A DNA stretch of 64,000 bases from AV40 sp963817335 (GTDB lineage Bacteria; Verrucomicrobiota; Verrucomicrobiia; Chthoniobacterales; UBA10450), in contig CAWFNX010000001.1 of the NCBI GenBank assembly GCA_963817335.1, positions 1-64,000 of the forward strand, written 5' to 3'. A program made the position numbers and the translations under genes. Positions 15,426 through 22,821 of this stretch are shown here, in pieces. The notes under the pieces are model-generated. The model worked only from the letters and a program-made list of their open reading frames with translations, did not search any database and had not been told where the DNA came from. Each line of letters starts with the position of its first letter. Within the stretch, counting starts at the first letter, position 1.

Positions 15426-16403
15426 TCAACGTCCAGAATTTGTTTTCGATTCGGCAAAATTTCCGAGCTCGCGGAATTTCTTGTAACGCTTCTTCAGCAG
15501 CTGATCGATCGGCTGTTCGACAAGCTTGGCCAGATTTTTGCGGAGCGCGCTGCCAAGGTTGAATGCGGCCGTTTCGTAATCGCGGTGCGCGCCGCCTTCC
15601 GGTTCGTCTACGACTTCGTCGACAACTTCCAACTTCAACAAATCCTGGGCGGTGAGCTTCAGCGCTTCGGCTGCCTCGGGCGCGTGTTTTCTGTCTCGCC
15701 ACAAAATCGCCGAGCACGCCTCCGGGCTGATCACCGAGTAGTAGGAGTTCTCCAAAATCAAAACGCGGTCCGCTACGCCGATGCCAAGCGCGCCTCCCGA
15801 TCCGCCTTCACCGATGACCGCAGCGATAATCGGCACCCGCAGATTCATCATTTCGCGCAGGTTCACCGCAATCGCTTCGGAGATGTGGCGCTCTTCCGAA
15901 CCGATGCCGGGAAACGCCCCCGGCGTATCGATCAGCGAAATCACCGGCATATTGAATTTTTGGGCGAGCCGCATGAGTCGAAGCGCTTTCCGATAACCTT
16001 CGGGATGGGCGCAGCCGAAATTGCGCATGACGTTTTCCTTGGTGTTGCGTCCTTTCTGGTGAGTGATGACGACGCAGCGGGTGGAGTCGAGAACGGCGAG
16101 CCCCGCTGGCATCGCCTTATCATCGGCGAACAGCCGATCGCCCCGCAGCTCGGTCCAGCCGGTGAAACAACGCTCGACATAATCAAGCGCGAACGGCCGC
16201 TGCACGTGGCGCGCGATCTGGACCCGCTGCCATGCTGTCAGGTTTCCGTAAATCGCACGGCGGGTATCGCGCAACTTGGTTTCGATCGCCTTAACCTCGG
16301 AATCAAGATCGACATCATGCTCGCGGGAATGCTCCTTCAAATCCTGAAGGCGCCGTTCCAATTCGAAGATCGGCTTCTCGAAATCGAGCGGTTGGAGTTC
16401 CAT
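15426..16403 (-). CDS. accA: Acetyl-CoA carboxylase carboxyltransferase subunit alpha
   Basis: The 325-residue protein is the alpha subunit of the carboxyltransferase that moves CO2 from biotin to acetyl-CoA, the first step of fatty acid synthesis. The N-terminal FEKPIFELERRLQDL helix, the long coiled region, RPFALDYVERCF, GDRLFADD, HQKGRNTKENVMRNFG, LIDTPGAFPG and IGEGGSGGALGIG are all in family order. Length is normal. AccD is not in the window. A 16-base inverted repeat fills the space to the LysM gene upstream. The hypothetical exported protein follows 6 bases downstream. Confidence 0.97.
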   Translation of the reverse strand: MELQPLDFEKPIFELERRLQDLKEHSREHDVDLDSEVKAIETKLRDTRRAIYGNLTAWQRVQIARHVQRPFALDYVERCFTGWTELRGDRLFADDKAMPAGLAVLDSTRCVVITHQKGRNTKENVMRNFGCAHPEGYRKALRLMRLAQKFNMPVISLIDTPGAFPGIGSEERHISEAIAVNLREMMNLRVPIIAAVIGEGGSGGALGIGVADRVLILENSYYSVISPEACSAILWRDRKHAPEAAEALKLTAQDLLKLEVVDEVVDEPEGGAHRDYETAAFNLGSALRKNLAKLVEQPIDQLLKKRYKKFRELGNFAESKTNSGR

Positions 16404-16406
16404 TGG

Positions 16407-16506
16407 GTTAAAGCGTTGAAGTGTTGAAGGGTTGAAGCGTTAAAGCGACACCGGCGATGTCCGTTCTCTCGCCCGCTTCAACGGTTAAACGCTTTAACGC
16501 TTCAAC
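16407..16506. repeat. Inverted pair of degenerate GTTGAAG/GTTAAAG tandem repeats
   Basis: Copies of GTTGAAG and GTTAAAGC fill 16407-16446, and the reverse complements CGCTTCAAC/GCTTTAACG fill 16472-16506. The inner arms 16431-16446 and 16491-16506 are a perfect 16-base inverted repeat separated by 44 bases. It lies between accA and the LysM gene and could form a long hairpin in the transcript. Confidence 0.75.
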
Positions 16507-16511
16507 ATTCA

Positions 16512-17348
16512 TCAATCGGTGATCGTGACCGGGGTCTTATTATTCACCAGGCTGCTAAGTTCTTCCACGTCGGCTGCAGTAAGTCCGATTCCCTGCGGGG
16601 GAGGCTGCTGGACGACTTGATGGGCGGAATCTGGCACTGCATAAATCGTGTAGGCTTGCGAGGCGAGGCGGACCCAGCGCGTGCTGCCAATAAATTCCTT
16701 GGTCCCGAATCCGACGCGCTTGCCGTCTCGCCACGCCTGCACTTCGGAGACTTTGGTCGTGACCTTCGACGGCGCTTTGGACGGCAATTTTTCCTCTTGA
16801 ACGTGGTACTGCTTAAAAAACCCGCCGTGGTTGAGAACGACGAGCAGTTTCGGTTTGCGCTGAACGACGATGGCGAAATCAGGATGCGAGACGAGCAAGT
16901 GCTCCCCGATGTGAAGCATCGTTCCACTCATGTTGTTCATCCGCATGATCAGCTCAGGCGTTGTTTTCACTTTGCGGGCAACTTTCTGCAAAACGTCGCC
17001 TGGTTTGACGATGTATTCCTCTTTCTCCGGCGATGGCGTTCGGGAGAGGAAGATGCCGATGTTGATTTCGCCCAACAAATCTTTGGCTTCGTCCGCGTGC
17101 GGGCTGGTCGGAAATTTTTGAACGAACGCGGCGAGCGCAGCGCGGGCCTCGGGCAATTTTCCGTCCTGACGCAGTTTTGCGGCGGCTTCGTATTCGGGCA
17201 AGCTGAGATCAATTCGCGGCTCGGGCGTGGTTTCGCCCCGCTGCTCTTTTGCAACCTGAATGTCTTCCTTGAAGACAAAGTTATAACCGAACCAGGCGGC
17301 GCCGCCGAAAATGATGATTGCGAGAAAAAGGACGAAGAGCCACTTCAT
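16512..17348 (-). CDS. Membrane-anchored LysM protein with inactive-looking L,D-transpeptidase-like domain
   Basis: The 278-residue protein starts with an N-terminal membrane anchor (MKWLFVLFLAIIIFGGAAWFG). A TPR-like helical segment spans about 52-98, and a LysM domain spans about 111-153 (YIVKPGDVLQKVARKVKTTPE). The C-terminal 110 residues follow the layout of a YkuD L,D-transpeptidase: GSTRWVRL matches the GTRWIGL segment, and LTAADVEELSSLVNNKTPVTI matches the family end. The catalytic His and SHGCxR motif are replaced by QPPPQGIG. It probably binds peptidoglycan in the periplasm without transpeptidase activity. The start at 17348 precedes the hydrophobic run; upstream is repeat sequence. 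Confidence 0.8.
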   Translation of the reverse strand: MKWLFVLFLAIIIFGGAAWFGYNFVFKEDIQVAKEQRGETTPEPRIDLSLPEYEAAAKLRQDGKLPEARAALAAFVQKFPTSPHADEAKDLLGEINIGIFLSRTPSPEKEEYIVKPGDVLQKVARKVKTTPELIMRMNNMSGTMLHIGEHLLVSHPDFAIVVQRKPKLLVVLNHGGFFKQYHVQEEKLPSKAPSKVTTKVSEVQAWRDGKRVGFGTKEFIGSTRWVRLASQAYTIYAVPDSAHQVVQQPPPQGIGLTAADVEELSSLVNNKTPVTITD

Positions 17349-17361
17349 GGGCGATGGCAGA

Positions 17362-17453
17362 AACGTCCAACGTCCAACGCCCAACGTCCAACGCCGAATC
17401 TGGAACTCGGCAGTTCGAAGTTCAGTATTGGACGTTCAGCGTTCGGCGTTTTC
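17362..17453. repeat. Degenerate ACGTCCA tandem repeat with inverted partner
   Basis: Four imperfect copies of AACGTCCA/AACGCCCA occupy 17362-17396. A stretch with GGACGTTCAGCGTTCGGCGTT at 17430-17451 runs in the opposite sense. The spacer includes TGGAACTCGGCAGTTCGAAG. It sits directly upstream of the LysM gene, where its leader or promoter would be. Confidence 0.7.
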
Positions 17454-17510
17454 TTCACTAGAATAGATAGTACTCGTTGGGATCGAGTACCCCCAAAGGG
17501 AAACCCGCGA

Positions 17511-17960
17511 TTAGGTCGCTTTTTCTTCTCCCGGGAAGAAACGGTGCCAGAGGCGGCCGATGGTGCGTTCTTCCGCGTTGCTCCAGGTATAATGGCAATC
17601 CTGGCAATAAAATTCCTTGGGAATGATTCTGAGCGCGCACAGCAGCCCCATCAACGCCGGTGTCATGAATTTCCGGGTCATTTGCGGATACTCAATGTTC
17701 GAAGAACCGCACTGCGGACACCGGATCATCGCCGCCGAGATTTCGGGATCGCTGGCTTCCCATTCGATCATCAAGCTTTGCGCGCGCTCAAAGTCGGCGT
17801 CATCCACCATCACTTTCGCGTTGGCCATCGGCCGGGACATGAACGCCATCTGTTGCAGATGTCCTTCGTTGTGAATGTCCGCCTGGATTCCGGTTTCTTG
17901 AAGGCGCTGCTTCAGGCGCCTTGCTTTGTCCGGCTCATTAAATGTCGCAATCGTGACCAT
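17511..17960 (-). CDS. DUF2007 protein with C-terminal zinc ribbon
   Basis: The 149-residue cytoplasmic protein opens with a ferredoxin-like DUF2007 domain (VTIATFNEPDKARRLKQRL, then VMVDDADFERAQ) of the kind annotated as putative signal transducing. The second half has two CxxC pairs, CPQCGSS and CQDCHY, that would form a zinc ribbon around a short hydrophobic segment. The start at 17960 places the domain first; an earlier in-frame start would add 12 unconserved residues. Function is unknown. It lies between the DUF420 gene and the repeat upstream of the LysM gene, all on the minus strand. Confidence 0.8.
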   Translation of the reverse strand: MVTIATFNEPDKARRLKQRLQETGIQADIHNEGHLQQMAFMSRPMANAKVMVDDADFERAQSLMIEWEASDPEISAAMIRCPQCGSSNIEYPQMTRKFMTPALMGLLCALRIIPKEFYCQDCHYTWSNAEERTIGRLWHRFFPGEEKAT

Positions 17961-18072
17961 AGACTGATTGTGCCTCGGAGCGGCCTTATTCAGCAAACAT
18001 CAACTAAAGCCCAAGTGCAAGAGTCCGGGCTCGCCAGAGGACGAGTCTGTCCGACGGCGGACCGGACTGGCA

Positions 18073-18498
18073 TTATGGCGGGGGAAACCAATGGTAAAGC
18101 ATCAGATAAACCAGGACGCCGGTGACCGAAACATAAAGCCAGATTGGCATGGTCCAACGCCCGAGTTGGCGATGCTTGTCCCACCGGCGCTGGAACACTG
18201 GCACCAGGGTCACGATGACCAGGGGCAGGGTGACAAACGCGAGCAAAATGTGGGAGATCAGCAGCGGAAAATAAATCCAGGCGATGAAACCGGTGTAGCC
18301 GGACGATTTTTCGCCAAAATGCGCATGATAAACAATATAGCCGATGAGAAATCCGGTCGATGCAATCAAGGCGAGAATCATGCAGGGCACGTGGCGTTGC
18401 CAAATATTCCGGCGGATCCAGAACCAGCCCATGGCGATGAAAACGGTGCTGGCTGCGTTCAGCGAGGCATTGATCGCCGGGAGATCACGAATCGTCAT
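18073..18498 (-). CDS. DUF420 family membrane protein
   Basis: The 141-residue protein has four predicted membrane helices, around 10-27, 38-58, 72-98 and 115-136. The signatures LPAINASLNAAS, HxxxM-like spacing and GRWTMPIWLYVSVTGVLVYLML are typical of DUF420. One DUF420 member, CtaM of Staphylococcus, is needed for maturation of a haem-copper oxidase. Whether this one has that role cannot be judged, since no oxidase genes are nearby. It is divergent from the AsmA-like gene, with a REP-like hairpin between. Confidence 0.85.
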   Translation of the reverse strand: MTIRDLPAINASLNAASTVFIAMGWFWIRRNIWQRHVPCMILALIASTGFLIGYIVYHAHFGEKSSGYTGFIAWIYFPLLISHILLAFVTLPLVIVTLVPVFQRRWDKHRQLGRWTMPIWLYVSVTGVLVYLMLYHWFPPP

Positions 18499-18509
18499 CG
18501 ACGTCTACT

Positions 18510-18533
18510 GTAGCGGCGGTCTATGACCGTCGC
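18510..18533 (+). repeat. REP-like hairpin (GTAG head)
   Basis: GTAG (18510-18513) leads into the stem GCGGCGGTC (18513-18521), which pairs with GACCGTCGC (18525-18533) across a TAT loop with one G-T pair. A second short palindromic stretch with GCTCGCACAGC follows. It lies between divergent genes. Confidence 0.65.
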
Positions 18534-18572
18534 ATTTTGATTTCGGCGCTCGCACAGCGTAGCGGTGAAATA

Positions 18573-20963
18573 ATGCCGCCGGTTTTGGAACAGCCACAAA
18601 TTCACGGAAGTCGGCAAGATCGGCAATCGCGACTGAAACATCCGGTCGTGCGTTCGATTTTGCGGCTCTTGATTGTCGTGTCGATCGCGGCGGCAATTGG
18701 CGGCGGCTGGTACCTCGCGCGCGAAGGCTTTCGCGGACAATGGCGTTCTCGAGTGGTGGAGGAATTGCATCGACGCGGAGTGGAAGCATCCATCGGCCAC
18801 CTCACTCTCGATCCGTTCCGCGGTCTGGTCGCGCGAGACGTGCGCATTTTCAGTTACAAAGACCGCACGGAAACGCTCGCCTTCATCAGTGAGATTGCGC
18901 TCGATATTAATTACGCAGCGTTTTTTCATCATCAGCCGTTTCTCAATGCGCTCGATGTTCGCAACGCCGAAGTCACCCTGCCGCTAAAAGCGCCGGGCGG
19001 AAAAACGGTCGAGCAGCCGCAGCTGAGAAAGTTTAATGCTTACGTCTATTTCCCGCCCGAACAGATCCATATCAGCCAGGCCGAGGGGTTTTTTTGCGGG
19101 ATTCGCATCTCGGCCACCGGTCAATTGATCAAGCGCGCCGATTATCAACCGTCTGCGCCGTTGTCGGACGAAGAACGGGAAAAACGCTGGGCATTGTTGC
19201 GCCGGATTGTCGCCGAGTTGCAAAAATTCAGTTTTCCGAGCGGGCCACCGTCGTTGCAGATCAAGTTCTCCGGAGATCTGGCAAACCTCGAAGATGCGCG
19301 GGCCGAAGCGACGTTTCAGGGCGCGTTGCTGAAGCGGAAAAATTACGAGATGCGCGATTTAATCATTTCGGCCGAGTACAGCGATCAAACTCTTAACCTC
19401 ACCCGATGTGAATGGAACGATCACATGGGTGGTCTCGTCGCTACGGGGAACTGGAGTCGACAGGCCAACCAGGCGAACTTCGAAGCCCGGAGCAGTCTCG
19501 ATATCAAAACGCTGCTCGATGCCGCGGACATTACCGAACCTCTCGCGGACGTAAGTTTTAACGTGCCGCCGGTGATTGATGTTTCCGGTTCGGCGAACTT
19601 CGCCACCGCGCGTCCTCAGATAAAATTAATTGGCCATCTCTCCGCCGATAAGGTGGCTTACAAAAATCTTTCGCTCTCCGATTGCCATGCCGAGTTCTCC
19701 TGGGACGGCGAGAGGACATGGATTCGTGATATTCGGATCCGTCATCAAACGGGCGATCTGCGCGCAGAAGTTTTCGAAGGGCCTGACGAATTTCGATTGA
19801 ATGTCGACGGTCCGGTCGCGCCCGGCGCGCTGCGTCCGTTCGTTTCGCCGGAGATCCAGGAATTTCTTGGTGAATGGGAGTTTACCGGGCCGCCGATGAT
19901 TCAACTCGTCATTCGCGGAAAGGACCGAGATCCGGCCAACTGGCAGGGAGATGGAAACATTCGCCTCGGCCGCACCCGGTTTCGCGGTCAATGGATGAAC
20001 GACGCGAGCGCAAAGGTGCATTTCGGCGATGGCGCCGTGACCTACGAAAATTTTCGGGTCACACGCGACGAAGGAGTCGGGACCGGAACATTCGTTTACG
20101 ATTTCGCCAATCACGAAGTGCGGGTTTCGAATGGGAAAGCAAATGTCCGGCCCGCCGAAGTCGCGTGGTGGATCGATCCAGATCTTCCAAAGACGGTTGC
20201 GCCTTACAAATTTCACCAGCCTCCGACCGTCACCGCAAATGGCGTCTATCGATTTCACGGGGGCAAAGGCACCCGGCTCGAAATCAACGTCGATGGCCCG
20301 GCTGGAATGGATTACGTGTTTCTGGGCAAGACCCTGCCCTTCAACCGGATCGCCGGACGCCTTTTGTTCACTGACGACCGTCTCCAGATTGTCGAGCTTC
20401 ACGGCGGATTGCTCTCCGGAAATGTTCGTGGAAGCGCCGACATTTCCCTGGCCCATAACGATCAGCGTTATCGGGCCAAGCTGGCGATCGACGCGCTGGA
20501 TTTTCCGCGCCTGACCGATCTTTATTGGAATTACAAGACGGTGCACGGTCAGTTAAGCGGCACCTATGATTTTACCGGGGTGGGAGACAATTCGCGACTG
20601 ATGCAGGGAAGCGGGAAAGTGAAGGTGACCAATGGCGACGTGTTCGCGATCCCGGTTTTCGGTCCGCTTTCAGGAATTTTGGCTGCGATGATTCCGGGCG
20701 CCGGCTACAGCATCGGCCGTGAGGCGACGGCCAGCTTCGCGATCAAGGACGGAACGATTCACACCGAAGATCTCGAAGTGGCCGGAAAACTTTTTTCAAT
20801 GGTCGGCCACGGAGATATTCACTTCCTGGACGACAAACTCGATTTCGACGTGCGGGTGGATCCGAAAGGTCCCGGCATCCTGCTCACGCCGGTCTACAAA
20901 TTGTTCGAGTACAAAGGCGAGGGCAGCCTGAAAAATCCGGATTGGCATCCGAAACGATTTTAG
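18573..20963 (+). CDS. AsmA-like envelope protein
   Basis: The 796-residue protein has a basic cytoplasmic tail, one membrane helix (about 31-52, LRLLIVVSIAAAIGGGW) and a long periplasmic region of repeating beta strands. The C-terminal part (PGAGYSIGREATASFAIKDGTIHTED to FEYKGEGSLKNPDWHPKRF) matches the AsmA_2 end of the AsmA/DUF3971 group. These proteins are thought to form hydrophobic grooves for lipid transfer between membranes. The ATG at 18573 is preferred over a TTG at 18537, whose extra residues would be encoded by the REP-like region. A second AsmA-like gene starts at 62624. Confidence 0.83.
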   Translation: MPPVLEQPQIHGSRQDRQSRLKHPVVRSILRLLIVVSIAAAIGGGWYLAREGFRGQWRSRVVEELHRRGVEASIGHLTLDPFRGLVARDVRIFSYKDRTETLAFISEIALDINYAAFFHHQPFLNALDVRNAEVTLPLKAPGGKTVEQPQLRKFNAYVYFPPEQIHISQAEGFFCGIRISATGQLIKRADYQPSAPLSDEEREKRWALLRRIVAELQKFSFPSGPPSLQIKFSGDLANLEDARAEATFQGALLKRKNYEMRDLIISAEYSDQTLNLTRCEWNDHMGGLVATGNWSRQANQANFEARSSLDIKTLLDAADITEPLADVSFNVPPVIDVSGSANFATARPQIKLIGHLSADKVAYKNLSLSDCHAEFSWDGERTWIRDIRIRHQTGDLRAEVFEGPDEFRLNVDGPVAPGALRPFVSPEIQEFLGEWEFTGPPMIQLVIRGKDRDPANWQGDGNIRLGRTRFRGQWMNDASAKVHFGDGAVTYENFRVTRDEGVGTGTFVYDFANHEVRVSNGKANVRPAEVAWWIDPDLPKTVAPYKFHQPPTVTANGVYRFHGGKGTRLEINVDGPAGMDYVFLGKTLPFNRIAGRLLFTDDRLQIVELHGGLLSGNVRGSADISLAHNDQRYRAKLAIDALDFPRLTDLYWNYKTVHGQLSGTYDFTGVGDNSRLMQGSGKVKVTNGDVFAIPVFGPLSGILAAMIPGAGYSIGREATASFAIKDGTIHTEDLEVAGKLFSMVGHGDIHFLDDKLDFDVRVDPKGPGILLTPVYKLFEYKGEGSLKNPDWHPKRF

Positions 20964-20967
20964 CTTT

Positions 20968-20995
20968 GTCATTCCGAGCGAAGTCGAGGAATCTC
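20968..20995. repeat. Widespread intergenic repeat (GTCATTCCGAGCGAAG type)
   Basis: The text GTCATTCCGAGCGAAGTCGA, continuing GGAATCTC, is a motif I recognise as a common intergenic repeat in several bacterial phyla. Here it fills the gap between the AsmA-like gene and the ATP-grasp gene together with a less conserved partner stretch to about 21060. It has no coding role. Confidence 0.55.
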
Positions 20996-21080
20996 TTGCT
21001 ATTGTCTGGCCTTGCCTGGCTCGGAAATATCGAGAGATGTCTTCCCGCGGCCGCGGGACTCGACACGACACAAAACTGAT

Positions 21081-22046
21081 ATGAAAAAAGTCGGAATTCT
21101 TTTTGGCCAGGAACACAGCTTTCCACCGGCATTCGTTGAGCGGGTAAACCAGAAAACCGGCGGCAAAGACATCGTCGCCGAGTTTGTCAGGATCGACAAA
21201 GTCGTGCAGGGCGAGCCGTGCGGTTACGATGTAGTGATCGATCGGATTTCGCAGGATGTTCCGTTCTATCGGGCGTGGCTCAAGAACGCCGCCCTCACCG
21301 GCACCGCGGTGGTGAATAATCCGTTTTGGTGGAGCGCGGACGAGAAGTTTTTCAATAATGCGCTCGCGACCAAGATCGGCGTGGCGGTTCCGCGCACGGT
21401 TCTACTGCCATCGAATCAACCGCCCCCGGACACCAACGACAAATCGTTTCGCAATCTGGAATACCCGATGAACTGGGAAGCGATTTTCAGTTACGTCGGT
21501 TGGCCCGCGTTTTTCAAACCGTTCGCGGGCGGCGGCTGGAAGAACGTTTATCGTCTGCACAATCCGGACGAATTTTACCGCGCTTACAACGACACCGGCC
21601 AGCTGGTCATGATGTTGCAGGAAGAAGTGAAGTTCGACATGTACTTCCGCTGTTACTGCATCGACCAACGCAACGTCCGAATCATGCCCTATGAGCCGCG
21701 CCATCCTTATCATTTGCGTTATCAAACCGAATGGCAGGCGCCCAGAGAAGTTTTGGAAAAGGTCGAAGAGGGCGTGCTGCGATTGAATCAATATCTCGGC
21801 TACGACTTGAACACGGTCGAGTTTGCGATTCGCGACGGCGTTCCGGTGGCGATCGATTTTTGCAATCCGGCTCCGGACGCAGAATCGGCATCAGTCGGTC
21901 AGGGAAATTTCGAGTGGGTGGTGGAAGCCGTTTCCGACATGGCGATCCGCAAAGCGCGCGAACATATTCCCGGCCGGGACAACTTGAGCTGGGGCAAATA
22001 TTTACAAGCTGCGGTGACCCAACGTCCACTCAGCGAACTCGGGTAA
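21081..22046 (+). CDS. ATP-grasp family protein (RimK/glutathione synthetase-like)
   Basis: The 321-residue cytoplasmic protein has an N-terminal alpha/beta domain (VGILFGQEHSFP). The ATP-grasp core follows: Lys146 in AFFKPFAGGGWKNV with a glycine-rich loop, the LVMMLQEEV adenine-contact strand, and the metal-binding region NTVEFAIRDGVPVAIDFCNPAPDAE. Such enzymes join a carboxylate to an amine through an acyl phosphate. The substrate cannot be told. The start ATG 21081 begins MKKVGILFG; earlier in-frame sequence is repeat-derived. A GCS2 ligase operon with another ATP-grasp-like protein lies about 5 kb downstream. Confidence 0.82.
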   Translation: MKKVGILFGQEHSFPPAFVERVNQKTGGKDIVAEFVRIDKVVQGEPCGYDVVIDRISQDVPFYRAWLKNAALTGTAVVNNPFWWSADEKFFNNALATKIGVAVPRTVLLPSNQPPPDTNDKSFRNLEYPMNWEAIFSYVGWPAFFKPFAGGGWKNVYRLHNPDEFYRAYNDTGQLVMMLQEEVKFDMYFRCYCIDQRNVRIMPYEPRHPYHLRYQTEWQAPREVLEKVEEGVLRLNQYLGYDLNTVEFAIRDGVPVAIDFCNPAPDAESASVGQGNFEWVVEAVSDMAIRKAREHIPGRDNLSWGKYLQAAVTQRPLSELG

Positions 22047-22136
22047 GATCGACGAGAGGCCTGACTGAGCATCAGCTACTCGGCCAGGGGCGACATCCAG
22101 ATTCACTCAGGTGAGCCACCGTTGGCGGTCAGGAAA

Positions 22137-22601
22137 TTACTGAATGCTGGCACCTGAAGGATTACAGGTCATCTCCACAACAGAAAATTGTTGTTTAAGC
22201 TTGTCAATTTCCTCTCGCTGCTTCTCAAGAAGCTCCCGGTAGTCGGCTGGTGGATTGCCCCAGCAACCGATTAGATGGTAAAAAACTACCTGCTTTCCAC
22301 TTGCATCAACTAGCTTGTTATCGTGATCGCAGGTTGCTTTGAGTTCGTTCAGCTTGCTCTCCACAGTTACTTTGTGCTGACCATGGTCGTATCCGGCAAT
22401 TGACGCTTCAACTACATCGTTAAGTTTGACGTCAGCCGGAAGGCATTTTGCCAAAGGGGATTGAGACGGTTCGTTATTAGTCATTGCTGGTCGGGAGCCT
22501 TGCCCACTGGTGGTCTGAGCAAAAAGATAAAACCCTAGAACCGTCAGACCACTGGTTAAGGCGACAGTAATTACAAACTGGCTCAGCGGTAACTTTTTCA
22601 T
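22137..22601 (-). CDS. Small membrane-anchored protein of unknown function
   Basis: I do not recognise this 154-residue protein. It has an N-terminal signal-anchor (LSQFVITVALTSGLTVLGFYLFAQ) and an exported region with Cys53, Cys91, Cys113 and Cys146, which could form disulfides. A charged helical stretch YRELLEKQREEIDKLKQQF near 120-138 may form a coiled coil. It is convergent with the ATP-grasp gene and divergent from the giant propeller gene. The 220 bases upstream (22602-22821) show no other gene. Confidence 0.6.
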   Translation of the reverse strand: MKKLPLSQFVITVALTSGLTVLGFYLFAQTTSGQGSRPAMTNNEPSQSPLAKCLPADVKLNDVVEASIAGYDHGQHKVTVESKLNELKATCDHDNKLVDASGKQVVFYHLIGCWGNPPADYRELLEKQREEIDKLKQQFSVVEMTCNPSGASIQ

Positions 22602-22821
22602 TCTTAGGACAAGATTGTGACCAGCTTAGCGACTGATTGATACAATCTAATTATTAGTTATGAAGTCATTCTCCAAAGCGGGATTTTGCTCTGCGTATCG
22701 TGAGATTGAGTCAACTAGGGCTTGACAGGAACCTTGTATTTTGTCGGACTTGCTGCGGGGCCGCGCGCTGGGCGCCGAGGGCAGGGTCAATCAGTCTAAC
22801 CCGTCACCAGAAACTTCCCAA

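Noticed and set aside
22723..22745. TTGACA at about 22723 as promoter of the giant propeller gene
   Set aside because: No acceptable -10 hexamer is found at 16-18 bases spacing, so I did not list it.
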